Part shown: positions 26,457 through 34,589 of the stretch, one piece after another
How positions within the stretch are numbered: position 1 is the stretch's first letter
Layout of the letters: each line of letters begins with the position of its first letter
Source of the DNA: Paludisphaera mucosa
Lineage (GTDB): Bacteria > Planctomycetota > Planctomycetia > Isosphaerales > Isosphaeraceae
Assembly (NCBI RefSeq): GCF_029589435.1
Contig: NZ_JARRAG010000002.1
Coordinates: 1,860,001 to 1,924,000, forward strand
Direction: 5' to 3'
DNA length: 64,000 bases
The notes under the pieces: generated by a model
What the model saw: the letters and a program-made list of their open reading frames with translations, nothing else
What the model was told of the DNA's origin: nothing
Databases searched by the model: none
Translations under genes and position numbers: made by a program

Positions 26457-27446
26457 TTAGTCCCCAAAGGCTTCGTCGGTCGACACGGTGTGGGAGATCC
26501 GCTCGCGGACGATGTATGTCGGGCGACCCTTCGTCTCAAGGAAGATGAGGCGGATGTATTCGCCGATGATCCCCAGGCTAAGGAGCTGGACCGATCCCAT
26601 GAACAGGACGATGACGGCAGTGCTCGCCCAGCCGGCTGGTGAATGACCGTAGGTGAAAGCGTCGTAAAAGATCCAGAAAGAGAGGCATGCGGCAACGGAG
26701 ACAGCGATCAGGCCGAGGTATGTGGCAAGTCGCAATGGGTATCCGCTGAAGCTTATAAGGCCGTCCACCGCCAGAGCAAGTAATCGGAGGAGAGTATACT
26801 TGGGGATGCCGGCTGCACGCGGGGGGCGGTCGTATTCAAGGGCGGCCTGACGGAAACCGACGAACGACCTCAACCCGCGGATGAATCGCATGCGTTCAGG
26901 TAGGTGCGTAAGGACATCGACGACCTTGCGGTCCATCAGGCAGAAATCGCCGCTGTCGAGAGGGATGTCAATATCGCTTATCGCAGCCATGAGGCGGTAG
27001 AACGCGTAGTAGGCCAACCGCTTGGGCCAACTCTCATCACGGCGACGGCGGACGGCGTAAATGACATCGAACCCCTCCCGCCATTTCGCGATGAGCTCTG
27101 CAATCAGTTCGGGAGGATCTTGGAGGTCTCCGTCGAGGACGATGACGGCGTCGCCTCGAGCGAAGTCGAGACCGGCGGAGATGGCCGGTTGGTGGCCGAA
27201 ATTGCGGCTAAGGTGGATTCCGACCAGTCGAGGGTCGCGACGAGCCAGTTCATCGATCAGCTTTGGCGTTCCGTCGCGGGAGCCGTCGTCGACCAAGATG
27301 ATCAGGTAGTCAAGATCAAGGGAGGCGACGGATGCCGTCAGCCGGCGGTGCAACTCCGCAAGATTTTCCTCCTCGTTGAAAAGAGGGATAACCAGACTGA
27401 ACGTTTGAGAGGAGGGGCTTGAATTCGTGAGGTGCGCGTCGGTCAT
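26457..27446 (-). CDS. Glycosyltransferase family 2, GtrB/ArnC/DPM-like
   Basis: The 329-residue protein begins MTDAHL at 27446. The frame is open further upstream but that extension has no homology-like features. The GT-A domain shows LVIPLFNEEENL, LVDDGSRDGT (about 50-60), HLSRNFGHQPAISAGLD and DGDLQDPPELI (DxD-like, about 104-115), then SGDFCLMDRKVVDVL and RFIRGLRSFVGF. Two C-terminal transmembrane helices follow (TYLGLIAVSVAACLSFWIFY and STAVIVLFMGSVQLLSLGIIG). The family moves a sugar from a nucleotide donor to undecaprenyl or dolichyl phosphate at the inner membrane. It lies next to the phage cluster on the same strand, as gtrB genes of seroconverting phages do, but no gtrA or gtr-specific partner is present. 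Confidence 0.9.
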   Translation of the reverse strand: MTDAHLTNSSPSSQTFSLVIPLFNEEENLAELHRRLTASVASLDLDYLIILVDDGSRDGTPKLIDELARRDPRLVGIHLSRNFGHQPAISAGLDFARGDAVIVLDGDLQDPPELIAELIAKWREGFDVIYAVRRRRDESWPKRLAYYAFYRLMAAISDIDIPLDSGDFCLMDRKVVDVLTHLPERMRFIRGLRSFVGFRQAALEYDRPPRAAGIPKYTLLRLLALAVDGLISFSGYPLRLATYLGLIAVSVAACLSFWIFYDAFTYGHSPAGWASTAVIVLFMGSVQLLSLGIIGEYIRLIFLETKGRPTYIVRERISHTVSTDEAFGD

Positions 27447-27568
27447 AAGGCTCACGCTGGAAAGCGATCGAAGGTCTCGTCGATGCTGATACGCGTTGCC
27501 AGGATCGCCGTCGGGCGACGCCCAAGCTGTAGTGTGCGGATGATCGTAATAGAAACCAGTCGTGAGGC

Positions 27569-28303
27569 CTACTGCGTAATCGTGAACCTCGAGTATCCTT
27601 GTGCGGCCAGGGTCGCGCAGCCCGTTGCCGATACGGCGTACTGGAGGAAGAACGGGGTGCAGGACTGTTGCGAGATCGTAAGTCCAAGGGGTGGCTGGCC
27701 GGGGGCCGTGCAGGTAATCGGTTGGCCCGTCGTGCAGGTCCCGTCGGAGAAGTAGATCGCCGAAAAGTTCGTCATGCCACTGCGGCAGACCAACCGGAAG
27801 ACGAGTTGATTTATGCAACCGCTCGTCCATTCGTCCAGGTCGTTGAAAATCAAGGCGGTCGAACCGGTTCCGACCAAGTTGTTCGTCCAAGTGAGGATCA
27901 AATTCCTCCTCGGCGCGGCGCACCCACTACAATCGACTGTCGTCGCGACTTGGCCGTGAAGTGAGGCGACCCATCGACCAGCCAGGCCGAATGCGATAAT
28001 AAGGTCGCCCGCCTTCGGGACGACGGAACCGATCACAGCGACTGGTATCCTCCGAGACGCGTCGACAGTCACTGTCGCAGAGACGCCTTCCGCCTCCTTC
28101 CCTCCGAGCCTCGCCGGGTTCACGAGGAAGACGCGACCAATGGACTTCGGGATGTCACCGCCGTCGAGTATACGGCCGAGAAATCGCGGGGTTCCCGTCG
28201 TCGGCGCGGCATTCAGTCCTGGCGTGCGGAGTCGATCGTTTGCGGCGGGGTCAATCAGGTCATCCCACCGCAGCCGTAAAGAGCGGAGTGCGTCGTTCGT
28301 CAT
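27569..28303 (-). CDS. Phage structural protein, last gene of the cluster
   Basis: The ATG at 28303 follows GGGTGG; a GTG at 28321 would add six residues. The 244-residue product begins MTNDALRSLRLRWDDLIDP. It is beta-rich, with DIPKSIGRVFLVNPARLGGKEAEGVS and GDLIIAFGLAGRWVASLHGQ. Its C-terminal half carries six or more cysteines (CSGCAAPRRNL, GTCTTGQPITCTAPG, QSCTPFF). The segment around VVPKAGDLIIAFGLAGRW resembles VGTTLIVHSCGGRWTF of the preceding gene product, so both may share a small beta domain. Role: probably distal tail or adhesion, from position only. Confidence 0.6.
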   Translation of the reverse strand: MTNDALRSLRLRWDDLIDPAANDRLRTPGLNAAPTTGTPRFLGRILDGGDIPKSIGRVFLVNPARLGGKEAEGVSATVTVDASRRIPVAVIGSVVPKAGDLIIAFGLAGRWVASLHGQVATTVDCSGCAAPRRNLILTWTNNLVGTGSTALIFNDLDEWTSGCINQLVFRLVCRSGMTNFSAIYFSDGTCTTGQPITCTAPGQPPLGLTISQQSCTPFFLQYAVSATGCATLAAQGYSRFTITQ

Positions 28304-28347
28304 CGTCCACCCGAGATTCACCTGGTATCAATCACGATTCAACCTGT

Positions 28348-28728
28348 TCAACCGTCGTAACGGAAGGTCCAACGACCTCCGCAGGAGTGGACGATCAGTG
28401 TGGTTCCGACAGGCGGGAGTTTGGCCCCCAGATTATACGCGAAGATCGTCCGGGAGGCTTCCGCGACGAACGCGATACTGGATCCTTCGGTCTCCATTCC
28501 GTCGATCCGCACTGGCGCGCAGGCATAGTAAGCCGAGGCGGTCGTCGGGTAAACTCCCAAGACCTTGGTTTGGACGATGGCCGCCCCGGATCCATCCTCG
28601 GCTGGTGATGCAAGGCGCCTGACGGCCGCGACGGCGTCCTCTTGACGCTCACGGAGGGTGCGTACTTCGTAGCTGATTTGAATTGCTCCTTCAACGAGCC
28701 GATCAGTCGACCCGCTCGATGCCAGCAT
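28348..28728 (-). CDS. Small phage tail-region protein
   Basis: The ATG at 28728 overlaps the previous gene by 26 bases. An AAGGAG sits inside this ORF (about 28690) with no standard start behind it, so the start is unsure. The product is about 126 residues: IQISYEVRTLRERQEDAVAAVRRLAS, a helical start, then VQTKVLGVYPTTASAYYACAPVRIDG and VGTTLIVHSCGGRWTFRYDG. The last segment parallels the neighbouring downstream protein. Tail or fibre accessory role is inferred from position. Confidence 0.55.
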   Translation of the reverse strand: MLASSGSTDRLVEGAIQISYEVRTLRERQEDAVAAVRRLASPAEDGSGAAIVQTKVLGVYPTTASAYYACAPVRIDGMETEGSSIAFVAEASRTIFAYNLGAKLPPVGTTLIVHSCGGRWTFRYDG

Positions 28729-30829
28729 CGGATAATTCGATAATGGTCGCCTGCCGCTCCGCGGCGAACTCCCATGAGACGGCCGTGACGACCGGATAAG
28801 CTGGGACCTCGCCTTGGGCTTCTCCGACATTCGTCTGGAGGGCGACGTCGCGACCGTTGATGCGTGCGATACGGTCGCCGACTCGGTAAGCGGTGACCAG
28901 CCCGGGGACGGTAGCAGCACCGATCGTCGGTGGCAACTCATGTGCAGCACGTAGCTGTCGGGCCCACGCTAGGGCTCGCGAAGCATCGTCGCGGAAAATC
29001 TTTGGGTCTGCGCCCGGATTGTAAAGCGACCGAGAGGCGACCGCTTCCAACGCGAAGTGGTCACGGCCATCGACGCGCCGCCGGCGTGCAAACGACGTCG
29101 GAGAAGCGGGCCGGGCGTCGACCGAGGCCGGAAGCATCAAGTCGTCTTCTATGACCGTGGTCAGCCGGAGGTGGAACCTTGTGTTGGGAGAGGTCGGGTT
29201 CGCCTGGCTGGACACGCCCCGGAGTGTACAGCTCGCCTCCTGCGGCCGATCACCCGTGTAGTCGCCGATCGGCCAACATTCAGGATCTTCAACGACGATA
29301 TAGATCCCGAGCCGGTCCTCCAGAAGTTGCCAACCTCCTGTGATCGGTTGCCAGTCTCCCGAACCATCCCAGACTGCTGGCGCGGGACCCGTGTAATCGC
29401 GTGAGAGAGCGAGTTGGGCCCGCAGTGGGCGTCCTTCGGAGTCCCTCGTGACGAGGGTCGCCGAACCGGGACGCGAGCGTTTCACATAGGTCGGGCTCCC
29501 GCCTTCATCGTTCGGGAATACGTCGGAAAGATTCAGGGCGCTCATCGACCACTCGGCGTGCAATGCGTCCCAGTGGCCGTCTCCCACTTCGTCAGCGACA
29601 TAATATCTGTACTTGCGACGGTCCTCTCCGGTCTTCGCCGCGAGGTTCCCGCGAAGGAATCGGACTCGTTGAGCCGCCGATTCGTCGCCAATGACGGGTC
29701 TGAAGCCGGGGGCCAGCACGAACGATGCTTCCACGCGGCGCTGGGCGGTCTCGACTGTGACGGCGTTCACGATCGCGTTAGAGTCCCGCCTCAGGTGTAG
29801 GGCCGCGACGTTGCAGCTCGCCGGTTTGAGCTCGGTGCCGGAGTTGGGAAGTAGCAGGTCACGGACGGGGCCGGCGGCGTTGGCGTCTTTGCGGTAAATC
29901 TCGATCTCACTACGAGGAGACCCGTCTGCGTCCTCACCGGTGCTGAAGCGCAGGCCAAAACCGGCCAGATCGAGCTGGTCGGAGAGGGCTTCGGGCCAGG
30001 GCGAATTGGTGGCGTCATAGTCGCGAACGACGACGTCGGCCGCGCTTCCGGAGTCGTCGCCGACCGGCAGCGCGCCAGGAGCGGGGCCGCGCGACTGCAG
30101 AAGCGTGTCGAGTCTGTCGAAGTCGGGGTTTAGGACGTACGCTTGATCATTGTAGACGCCCAAAACGTAGCGGACGAACTTTCCGAGCGTCCAATAAGAG
30201 CGAGGGTCTGGGTCGCGGTCTACGTTCGGGTCGAGAAAGACTGGATACCTGACCGAGGGGTTGGACTGCTCGACGTCATATCCGTTTGGTGTGCAATTGG
30301 CCTTGCCGTCGGGGTTGAATCGACTGGGAAGGTCGACGAGGACCAACTCCCCGTGGTATGGATCGTCGGCGTGACGCTGGAGACGGCTCCCGATCGGATC
30401 GTCCCAGCAACGGGTCGCGACGCCCAATGCAAGGAAGCTGACGCGCTGAGATTGCGGCGATAGATCGACCTGCGGCGATTGCGCGAACCCGTCGAAGAGG
30501 ACGTGCGTGTCGCCGTCGGGAGTCGTCGCCAACACGACCAGCCGCTCGTCATTGCCGAGGACATACGGCCCGGCGGATCCTAGGGGCCAGAGGCCGCCGA
30601 AATCGACCGGCGCGATGCCTGCGGGGTCGGCATCGTCCAGGATGTAGCGAAACCAGGCCGTTGGGGGTTCAGGCCCCTCGGTATAGCGGATCCGCTCGCA
30701 CGCGACGTTTGGGAGTACCGCATAGCGCGAATCTCCCTCCGCGTCGGGGATATAGCGGCAGACGCGGATCGTCGCCGCCGGCCCCGAAAGCGGGACGTCA
30801 TAGGGGTCGAAGTCAAAACTCCCAGGCAT
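28703..30829 (-). CDS. Large distal tail protein (hub/baseplate-like)
   Basis: The 708-residue protein begins MPGSFDFDPYDVPLSGPAATIRVCRYIPD. It is mainly beta with no signal peptide. The N-terminal third has VLFDGFAQSPQVDLSPQSQRVSFLALG, as in tail-hub proteins where the first domain defines a local coordinate or operator. The C-terminal region ends VGDRIARINGRDVALQTN and VVTAVSWEFAAERQATIIELSD. This ending, a short OB-like barrel followed by a strand reading 'V..V.W.F...QT...L', is how many phage tail-hub (gp27/gpD-like) proteins finish. The assignment is by pattern and position just after the tail genes, so moderate only. Confidence 0.6.
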   Translation of the reverse strand: MPGSFDFDPYDVPLSGPAATIRVCRYIPDAEGDSRYAVLPNVACERIRYTEGPEPPTAWFRYILDDADPAGIAPVDFGGLWPLGSAGPYVLGNDERLVVLATTPDGDTHVLFDGFAQSPQVDLSPQSQRVSFLALGVATRCWDDPIGSRLQRHADDPYHGELVLVDLPSRFNPDGKANCTPNGYDVEQSNPSVRYPVFLDPNVDRDPDPRSYWTLGKFVRYVLGVYNDQAYVLNPDFDRLDTLLQSRGPAPGALPVGDDSGSAADVVVRDYDATNSPWPEALSDQLDLAGFGLRFSTGEDADGSPRSEIEIYRKDANAAGPVRDLLLPNSGTELKPASCNVAALHLRRDSNAIVNAVTVETAQRRVEASFVLAPGFRPVIGDESAAQRVRFLRGNLAAKTGEDRRKYRYYVADEVGDGHWDALHAEWSMSALNLSDVFPNDEGGSPTYVKRSRPGSATLVTRDSEGRPLRAQLALSRDYTGPAPAVWDGSGDWQPITGGWQLLEDRLGIYIVVEDPECWPIGDYTGDRPQEASCTLRGVSSQANPTSPNTRFHLRLTTVIEDDLMLPASVDARPASPTSFARRRRVDGRDHFALEAVASRSLYNPGADPKIFRDDASRALAWARQLRAAHELPPTIGAATVPGLVTAYRVGDRIARINGRDVALQTNVGEAQGEVPAYPVVTAVSWEFAAERQATIIELSDAGIERVD

Positions 30830-30889
30830 GACGGACGCCCTCTCGTGGCGATGTTCGATCCGCGCGAGTACTTAGATCGAACGCGCGGA

Positions 30890-31681
30890 TCATCCCAGCA
30901 ACCCCATCGCCTTCAGATCATTAATCAGAGCGTTGAGGAGTTGGGTCGAGCTCTCGGAAAAGACGCGCAGATTTTCATACGCGGATCGAAGGCTGTTCAA
31001 ATCGGCCGCCTGCGCATACGTCGCCCCCCCCTGCCCTGACGCGATTCCGGCGAAGGAATTCGAAGCAACGGCCGGCGTGTAAGCTGGGAGGGTCCGCGAG
31101 CTGGCGGAGTACGCCTGTGAATAGCTACCCGGCCGAACAATGGGCGTGGCATTCCAGAAGCCGAGCTTCTGGGCGGCGGCCGTGCCGATCTTGAGACCCG
31201 AAGCAGTCCCTAGGACGAAACTCGCACCGTCGTTAGTCGAACCACCGGCGGCCGTGAGGAACGGGCGAGAGTCGCTGCCGACAGTCGCGCACACGACGCG
31301 AAGGTCCGAAACGCCAAGGACGTTCGAAGGACCAGTGGAGATGATTGCAAGCGGGACGTGCGAGCTCGTGAGAAAGCCGGACGTCGACGCGATCAAGTCG
31401 CCAGAGTCGGTCAAGAAGATGTAGGTCGTTGAGTCGGCCGCGAGCGGTAATGACGGGGTGCCGGCGAAAACGCCGACGGTACCGTCCCGACGCTGGAATC
31501 GCCCCGCTGCGACCTGCACGCGAAGGCTTGAACTCGGGATCTCGGCCGGGGTGACGCAGAGGCCTCCAATCGGGGCGAGGGCGTCGAGGGCGTCGGCGTT
31601 GGCGTTGAGAGGGACGTTCCAGTTGCGATCGGCCGGACCGGGCCTGGCGAGTTTCGCTCGCTGCGTGTAGGTCGTCGCCAT
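30890..31681 (-). CDS. Phage fibre-like protein
   Basis: ATG at 31681 has AAGGAA twelve bases upstream. The 263-residue product begins MATTYTQRAKLARPGPADRNWNVPLNANADALDALAP, a start I associate with planctomycete phage tail proteins. It continues with a beta-rich domain (SLRVQVAAGRFQRRDGTVGVFAG, TYIFLTDSGDLIAST) and ends in a helical coil (LNSLRSAYENLRVFSESSTQLLNALINDLKAMGLLG) that could trimerise. This layout, a short N-terminal anchor followed by beta repeats and a coil, suits a small fibre or tail tip decoration. Confidence 0.6.
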   Translation of the reverse strand: MATTYTQRAKLARPGPADRNWNVPLNANADALDALAPIGGLCVTPAEIPSSSLRVQVAAGRFQRRDGTVGVFAGTPSLPLAADSTTYIFLTDSGDLIASTSGFLTSSHVPLAIISTGPSNVLGVSDLRVVCATVGSDSRPFLTAAGGSTNDGASFVLGTASGLKIGTAAAQKLGFWNATPIVRPGSYSQAYSASSRTLPAYTPAVASNSFAGIASGQGGATYAQAADLNSLRSAYENLRVFSESSTQLLNALINDLKAMGLLG

Positions 31682-31698
31682 GTGAGGCTCATTCCTTT

Positions 31699-32394
31699 TC
31701 AGGCGGGGCTGGGGTTCCAAGTGAGGGTCGCCCGGCGAGTAGTCGGGTCGAAATCGCAGCGCAACCTCGAGCCGTCCGGCTTTGCCGCAGGAGGCCGTGG
31801 CGGAGACGCGATCCAGGCCGTCTGTAGCGCCGGCGCACCTTGGTTTCCTGCGGCGTCGTACGGTACCACTGCAAAGGTCCAGCTCCCCGTCGCCAACGCA
31901 GGGCTCGTCCACTGGTAGAACGACGCCGCGCGACCGAACCCCCCCTGGCCGAAGCCGGTGATACCGTAGCCGTCGATCGGAACTCCGCCGGGATAAGCGG
32001 AGATCTCGACCAACGGCGTGGAGAAGTCGACGGCCCAACCGGCTTTTCGTGGGCCGAAGATCCGGAAACCTTGGACGTCGTCGCCGCCGGTCGGGTCAAG
32101 GAACGAGCCGCCGAGCCACGATAGTGTCACCCGATCTGAGGGGCCATGGGGGAGCGAAGGAGAGAAGTCGACCGTCGCTTCGCCGGATCCGACAGCGCCG
32201 ATGTCGAAACGCACTCTCGAGGTCGGCATCGTTAAGGCGACCCACCGACTTGTGCCGTACCAGGCCAGCTTTCGCCCGACATAGACCTGGAAGGTCGTGC
32301 CGGCTGGTGCCGTCGACGTCCACGAAAGCTGCAGCGTCGAACCGTCCCAAGTGGGCGGGCGGACCTCGATGATCGAAGATTGGTCGAAGGGCAT
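31699..32394 (-). CDS. Fibronectin-type-III-like phage protein
   Basis: AGGTGA nine bases before ATG at 32394 fixes the start. The 231-residue product has two or three Ig-like beta sandwiches: APAGTTFQVYVGRKLAWYGTSRWVALT (FN3-like first domain), DRVTLSWLGGSFLDPTGGDDVQGFRIFG (second) and ATGSWTFAVVPYDAAGNQG (third, with the typical 'Y..AGN'). It ends RRATLTWNPSPA. Such domains decorate tails and help reversible attachment to surface sugars. It precedes the fibre-like gene by 17 bases. Confidence 0.65.
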   Translation of the reverse strand: MPFDQSSIIEVRPPTWDGSTLQLSWTSTAPAGTTFQVYVGRKLAWYGTSRWVALTMPTSRVRFDIGAVGSGEATVDFSPSLPHGPSDRVTLSWLGGSFLDPTGGDDVQGFRIFGPRKAGWAVDFSTPLVEISAYPGGVPIDGYGITGFGQGGFGRAASFYQWTSPALATGSWTFAVVPYDAAGNQGAPALQTAWIASPPRPPAAKPDGSRLRCDFDPTTRRATLTWNPSPA

Positions 32395-32432
32395 GGGGGC
32401 TTCACCTCGTCTCGTCGCGAGGACGAGAGATC

Positions 32433-32804
32433 TTACGTAAGTCCGTGGAATACGGCGCGGTAGGGAAGGGCCCATCCGCTACCGCCAGGGACGGCTCCTC
32501 GGGCGTCGGGGACGAACTCGCCCTTGAAAATGACATTGGGCCAGATCCGACCGCGATTGTCGACGAGATCACGTGCGATACCGTCGGCGTAGTCCCGAAA
32601 TCGAGCCTCAGCCGCATCGAGCGCCGCGAGCGAAGACGCTGTGAGCACTCCCCGGATGAAGAAATCCCTCCCTCTCCCCCCGCCGTCGAGAACCTGTGTC
32701 CCGCTCACGCCGAAGAAGGCGAATTCCTGTTGGGCCCGAGGCCGAGGGATGTGTTGGAACTGCACCGCCGATCCGAAAATGTTCTCGCCGTTGTATGTAA
32801 CCAT
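32433..32804 (-). CDS. Phage tail protein, about 123 residues
   Basis: It starts MVTYNGENIFGSAVQFQHIPRPRAQQEFAFFGVSGTQVLDGGGRGRDFFIRGVL. The 'FFGV.GTQ.LDGG.RGR...I.G.L' pattern followed by a helix (ALDAAEARFRDYADGIARDLVD) is one I know from small tail proteins that sit beside distal tail (Dit-like) genes. The position, after the tape-measure slot and before the FN3 protein, agrees. Soluble, no membrane segments. Confidence 0.6.
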   Translation of the reverse strand: MVTYNGENIFGSAVQFQHIPRPRAQQEFAFFGVSGTQVLDGGGRGRDFFIRGVLTASSLAALDAAEARFRDYADGIARDLVDNRGRIWPNVIFKGEFVPDARGAVPGGSGWALPYRAVFHGLT

Positions 32805-32839
32805 ATCCGAGGGTCCCGTTCCTTTATGATCGGCCCGTG

Positions 32840-33652
32840 TCAGCCGTCGATCCGCCCCCGGAACGACCGGGACTTTGATCCGAGCGACACCGGCCCGGGC
32901 GAGGCGAGTCGTTCGAGGGCATGATCCACCTTCGCTGCGATCTGTATGAGTCGGCCCTCGATCCGCTCCAGCGTTTCATCCCACGCGACGTGACCGCCGG
33001 TCATGTCGTCCCTGGCACCTAAGGACGAGAAGGCCTGTGGGCCGTTCCGAGGTCGAGAAGTCGATAAGCGGTGGCGCGAAGGCTCATTAATGCTTGCGGC
33101 CGAATCGCTCCTAAGTTCGCCCTGACTAGTCGGTGCATCGATCGATTCGGGAGCCTCGTACAGGGAGGCCGGAGCGATGACTGTTTCATCGTCGAAGCTG
33201 TTGCCGGTCGGTGCCGTCACTGCCTCGTCGAAGGAAGTCGCTGCCAGGAAACCATCAAGCTGAGAAGCTCCACCAGGCACTATGTCCAGGTGCGGAGTGG
33301 ACGACAACGGCATGAATGCCAGGGGCTGGGGTGGATTCGCGGCAGTTGCTTCGGGCGGCGGGATGAATTCGTCGACCGACGGAGAAGCAACGAGCGGTAG
33401 TTCGGCCAAGGAAATGGCCTCGACGCTGGGCGATGAAAGCACCACCGTTGCCTCGGGGATTGCGACCGCCGCAGCAGGAGTCGTCGATACAAAGGTCGGG
33501 AAGGGAGGCGTTGTCCCCTTCGCGTCGTCCTCAGGTATGACCGGCGGCGAGACAAGTAGATCCGTAAGTCGGTCATATTGCGCACCGGGACCAGCGGAGG
33601 TCGACTCGGAGGGTATCAGGAACGCTTCGAGACCCATGATGACTTCTCGCAT
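32840..33652 (-). CDS. Low-complexity phage protein in the tape-measure position
   Basis: The 270-residue product begins MREVIMGLEAFLIPSESTS. Its middle (about 50-200) is Ala/Pro/Ser/Thr-rich, acidic and probably disordered (STTPAAAVAIPEATVVLSSPS, PPPEATAANPPQPLAFMPL). The C-terminal 40 residues are helical: DETLERIEGRLIQIAAKVDHALERLAS. It is the gene directly after the frameshifted chaperone, where siphophages and myophages encode a long helical tape measure of 600-2000 residues. This one is too short and not helical enough for that. Alternatives: an unrelated accessory protein, in which case the tape measure is missing. Confidence 0.6.
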   Translation of the reverse strand: MREVIMGLEAFLIPSESTSAGPGAQYDRLTDLLVSPPVIPEDDAKGTTPPFPTFVSTTPAAAVAIPEATVVLSSPSVEAISLAELPLVASPSVDEFIPPPEATAANPPQPLAFMPLSSTPHLDIVPGGASQLDGFLAATSFDEAVTAPTGNSFDDETVIAPASLYEAPESIDAPTSQGELRSDSAASINEPSRHRLSTSRPRNGPQAFSSLGARDDMTGGHVAWDETLERIEGRLIQIAAKVDHALERLASPGPVSLGSKSRSFRGRIDG

Positions 33653-33667
33653 GTCGGGCGTTCGAGG

Positions 33668-34233
33668 TCAGAAGAGAGCATCAAGTGCTACTTCACGGGC
33701 CCGTGCCTCGACGCCATCGATCCATCGCGAGGGAGGGACGGCGCGTCCGAGGGAGACAAGCATTTCCGAGACGCCGATGGCGTCCTCCCAGGGGAGGTCC
33801 TGGGAGACCCCGTTCGCGATCAGGGTGAAGCGGAGCCATCGGCTAAAGGTTTTGGGACGCGTCCCGTCATCGCCCGGTTGATCACGCCCCAACGATCGCG
33901 GCAGACCGGGTCGTCGGCGTCGACGACGAGCAATTCGCGGAAATGGTGATCTGCCAGGTTGTAATTGCGGGTCAGAAGCAAGGTCGCCATGCGAAATTGG
34001 AGCGTGAGCCGCGCGGTGGTGTCGTCAGCGTCGCATGCGGCCAACTCATCCATGAGGGCCTCATACTCTGCGCCGAAGCTCGGGCCGCCCCCAATTGCGA
34101 TGCGGCCCTCGGGATCACGCACGGGGAAGAGGCGGAGCGCGGGCCTGGGGAGCGTCCAAATTTGGCCGTCGCCCAGGACGACCTCCGACCCAGGGGAGAA
34201 CTCGGGGCGTCGAAGCATCTGTTCGTCAAGCAT
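33668..34233 (-). CDS. Predicted -1 frameshift fusion of the tail assembly chaperone (GT-type)
   Basis: If ribosomes slip back one base at the CCCAAAA at 33856-33850, codons 1-128 of the 137-residue protein are joined to a 60-residue extension ending at 33668. The extension reads TFSRWLRFTLIANGVSQDLPWEDAIGVSEMLVSLGRAV and contains a conserved-looking Trp pair and a helix. The extension has no well placed start codon of its own. In tailed phages the G and GT chaperones are made exactly this way, from overlapping frames just after the tail tube gene. The fusion total would be 188 residues. Confidence 0.65.
33820..34233 (-). CDS. Tail assembly chaperone (G-type), zero-frame product
   Basis: ATG at 34233 has GAGGAGG six bases upstream and overlaps the previous gene by eight bases. 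The 137-residue product reads MLDEQMLRRPEFSPGSEVVLGDGQIWTLPRPAL at the start. It continues helically with EYEALMDELAACDADDTTARLTLQFRMATLLLTRNYNLADHHFRELL. It ends DPVCRDRWGVINRAMTG shortly before the slippery heptamer. In phage families this protein binds the tape measure with its frameshifted longer form and leaves before the tail is complete. Assignment rests on order (two genes after the tail tube) and on the frameshift signal. Confidence 0.65.
   Translation of the reverse strand: MLDEQMLRRPEFSPGSEVVLGDGQIWTLPRPALRLFPVRDPEGRIAIGGGPSFGAEYEALMDELAACDADDTTARLTLQFRMATLLLTRNYNLADHHFRELLVVDADDPVCRDRWGVINRAMTGRVPKPLADGSASP
33850..33856 (-). promoter_or_regulatory. Slippery heptamer C-CCA-AAA for -1 frameshifting
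   Basis: In the zero frame of 33820-34233 the codons are GTC CCA AAA CCT. The heptamer C CCA AAA is a canonical X-XXY-YYZ site. Slipping gives CCC AAA ACC TTT and enters the open frame that ends at 33668. The zero-frame stop follows nine codons later. The GC-rich bases downstream could form a stimulating stem, but I have not folded them. Confidence 0.7.
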
Positions 34234-34531
34234 GGCGAGCCTCCTCGACGAGTACGCCTCGCTCCGAGCCGTCGGCCGCCGTAGACCACTCGTAGCGGGG
34301 ACGACCCTCGCGAGAATGGCCGACGGGGAAGGAGAGCGTGTCGCGCGGGTCGGACGTAATGAAAAGACGGCCCGCTGGCTGACGGCGAATGTAGGCCCTC
34401 TCTCCGCTCTGCCGATCGATACCCAGTATAGGTTCGGCCACGCGGAGCACGGAGTCGATCCTGTCGAGTTGGGTGCCGCCGCTTTTCCACGATTCGGGGA
34501 CGAGTAGGGCGTCGAACGTGGTGGATTCCAT
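34226..34531 (-). CDS. Small phage tail protein between tail tube and chaperone
   Basis: The 101-residue product is MESTTFDALLVPESWKSGGTQLDRIDSVLRVAEPIL..., and the stop overlaps the chaperone start. A beta-rich region (ERAYIRRQPAGRLFITSDPRDTLSFPVG, RPRYEWSTAADGSERGV) follows a short helical start. I do not recognise the family. Its coupling to the chaperone and location after the tube gene suggest a tail assembly role. Confidence 0.6.
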   Translation of the reverse strand: MESTTFDALLVPESWKSGGTQLDRIDSVLRVAEPILGIDRQSGERAYIRRQPAGRLFITSDPRDTLSFPVGHSREGRPRYEWSTAADGSERGVLVEEARHA

Positions 34532-34589
34532 CGAGGTTCTCGGTATGGTTGTGCGGTCGGATCACCAGTGTTGAGAACACGGGGCTCGA

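Noticed and set aside
27447-27923. A 159-residue N-terminal extension of the glycosyltransferase.
   Set aside because: It overlaps the last phage gene and has no hydrophobic or catalytic features. MTDAHL at 27446 fits the family length.
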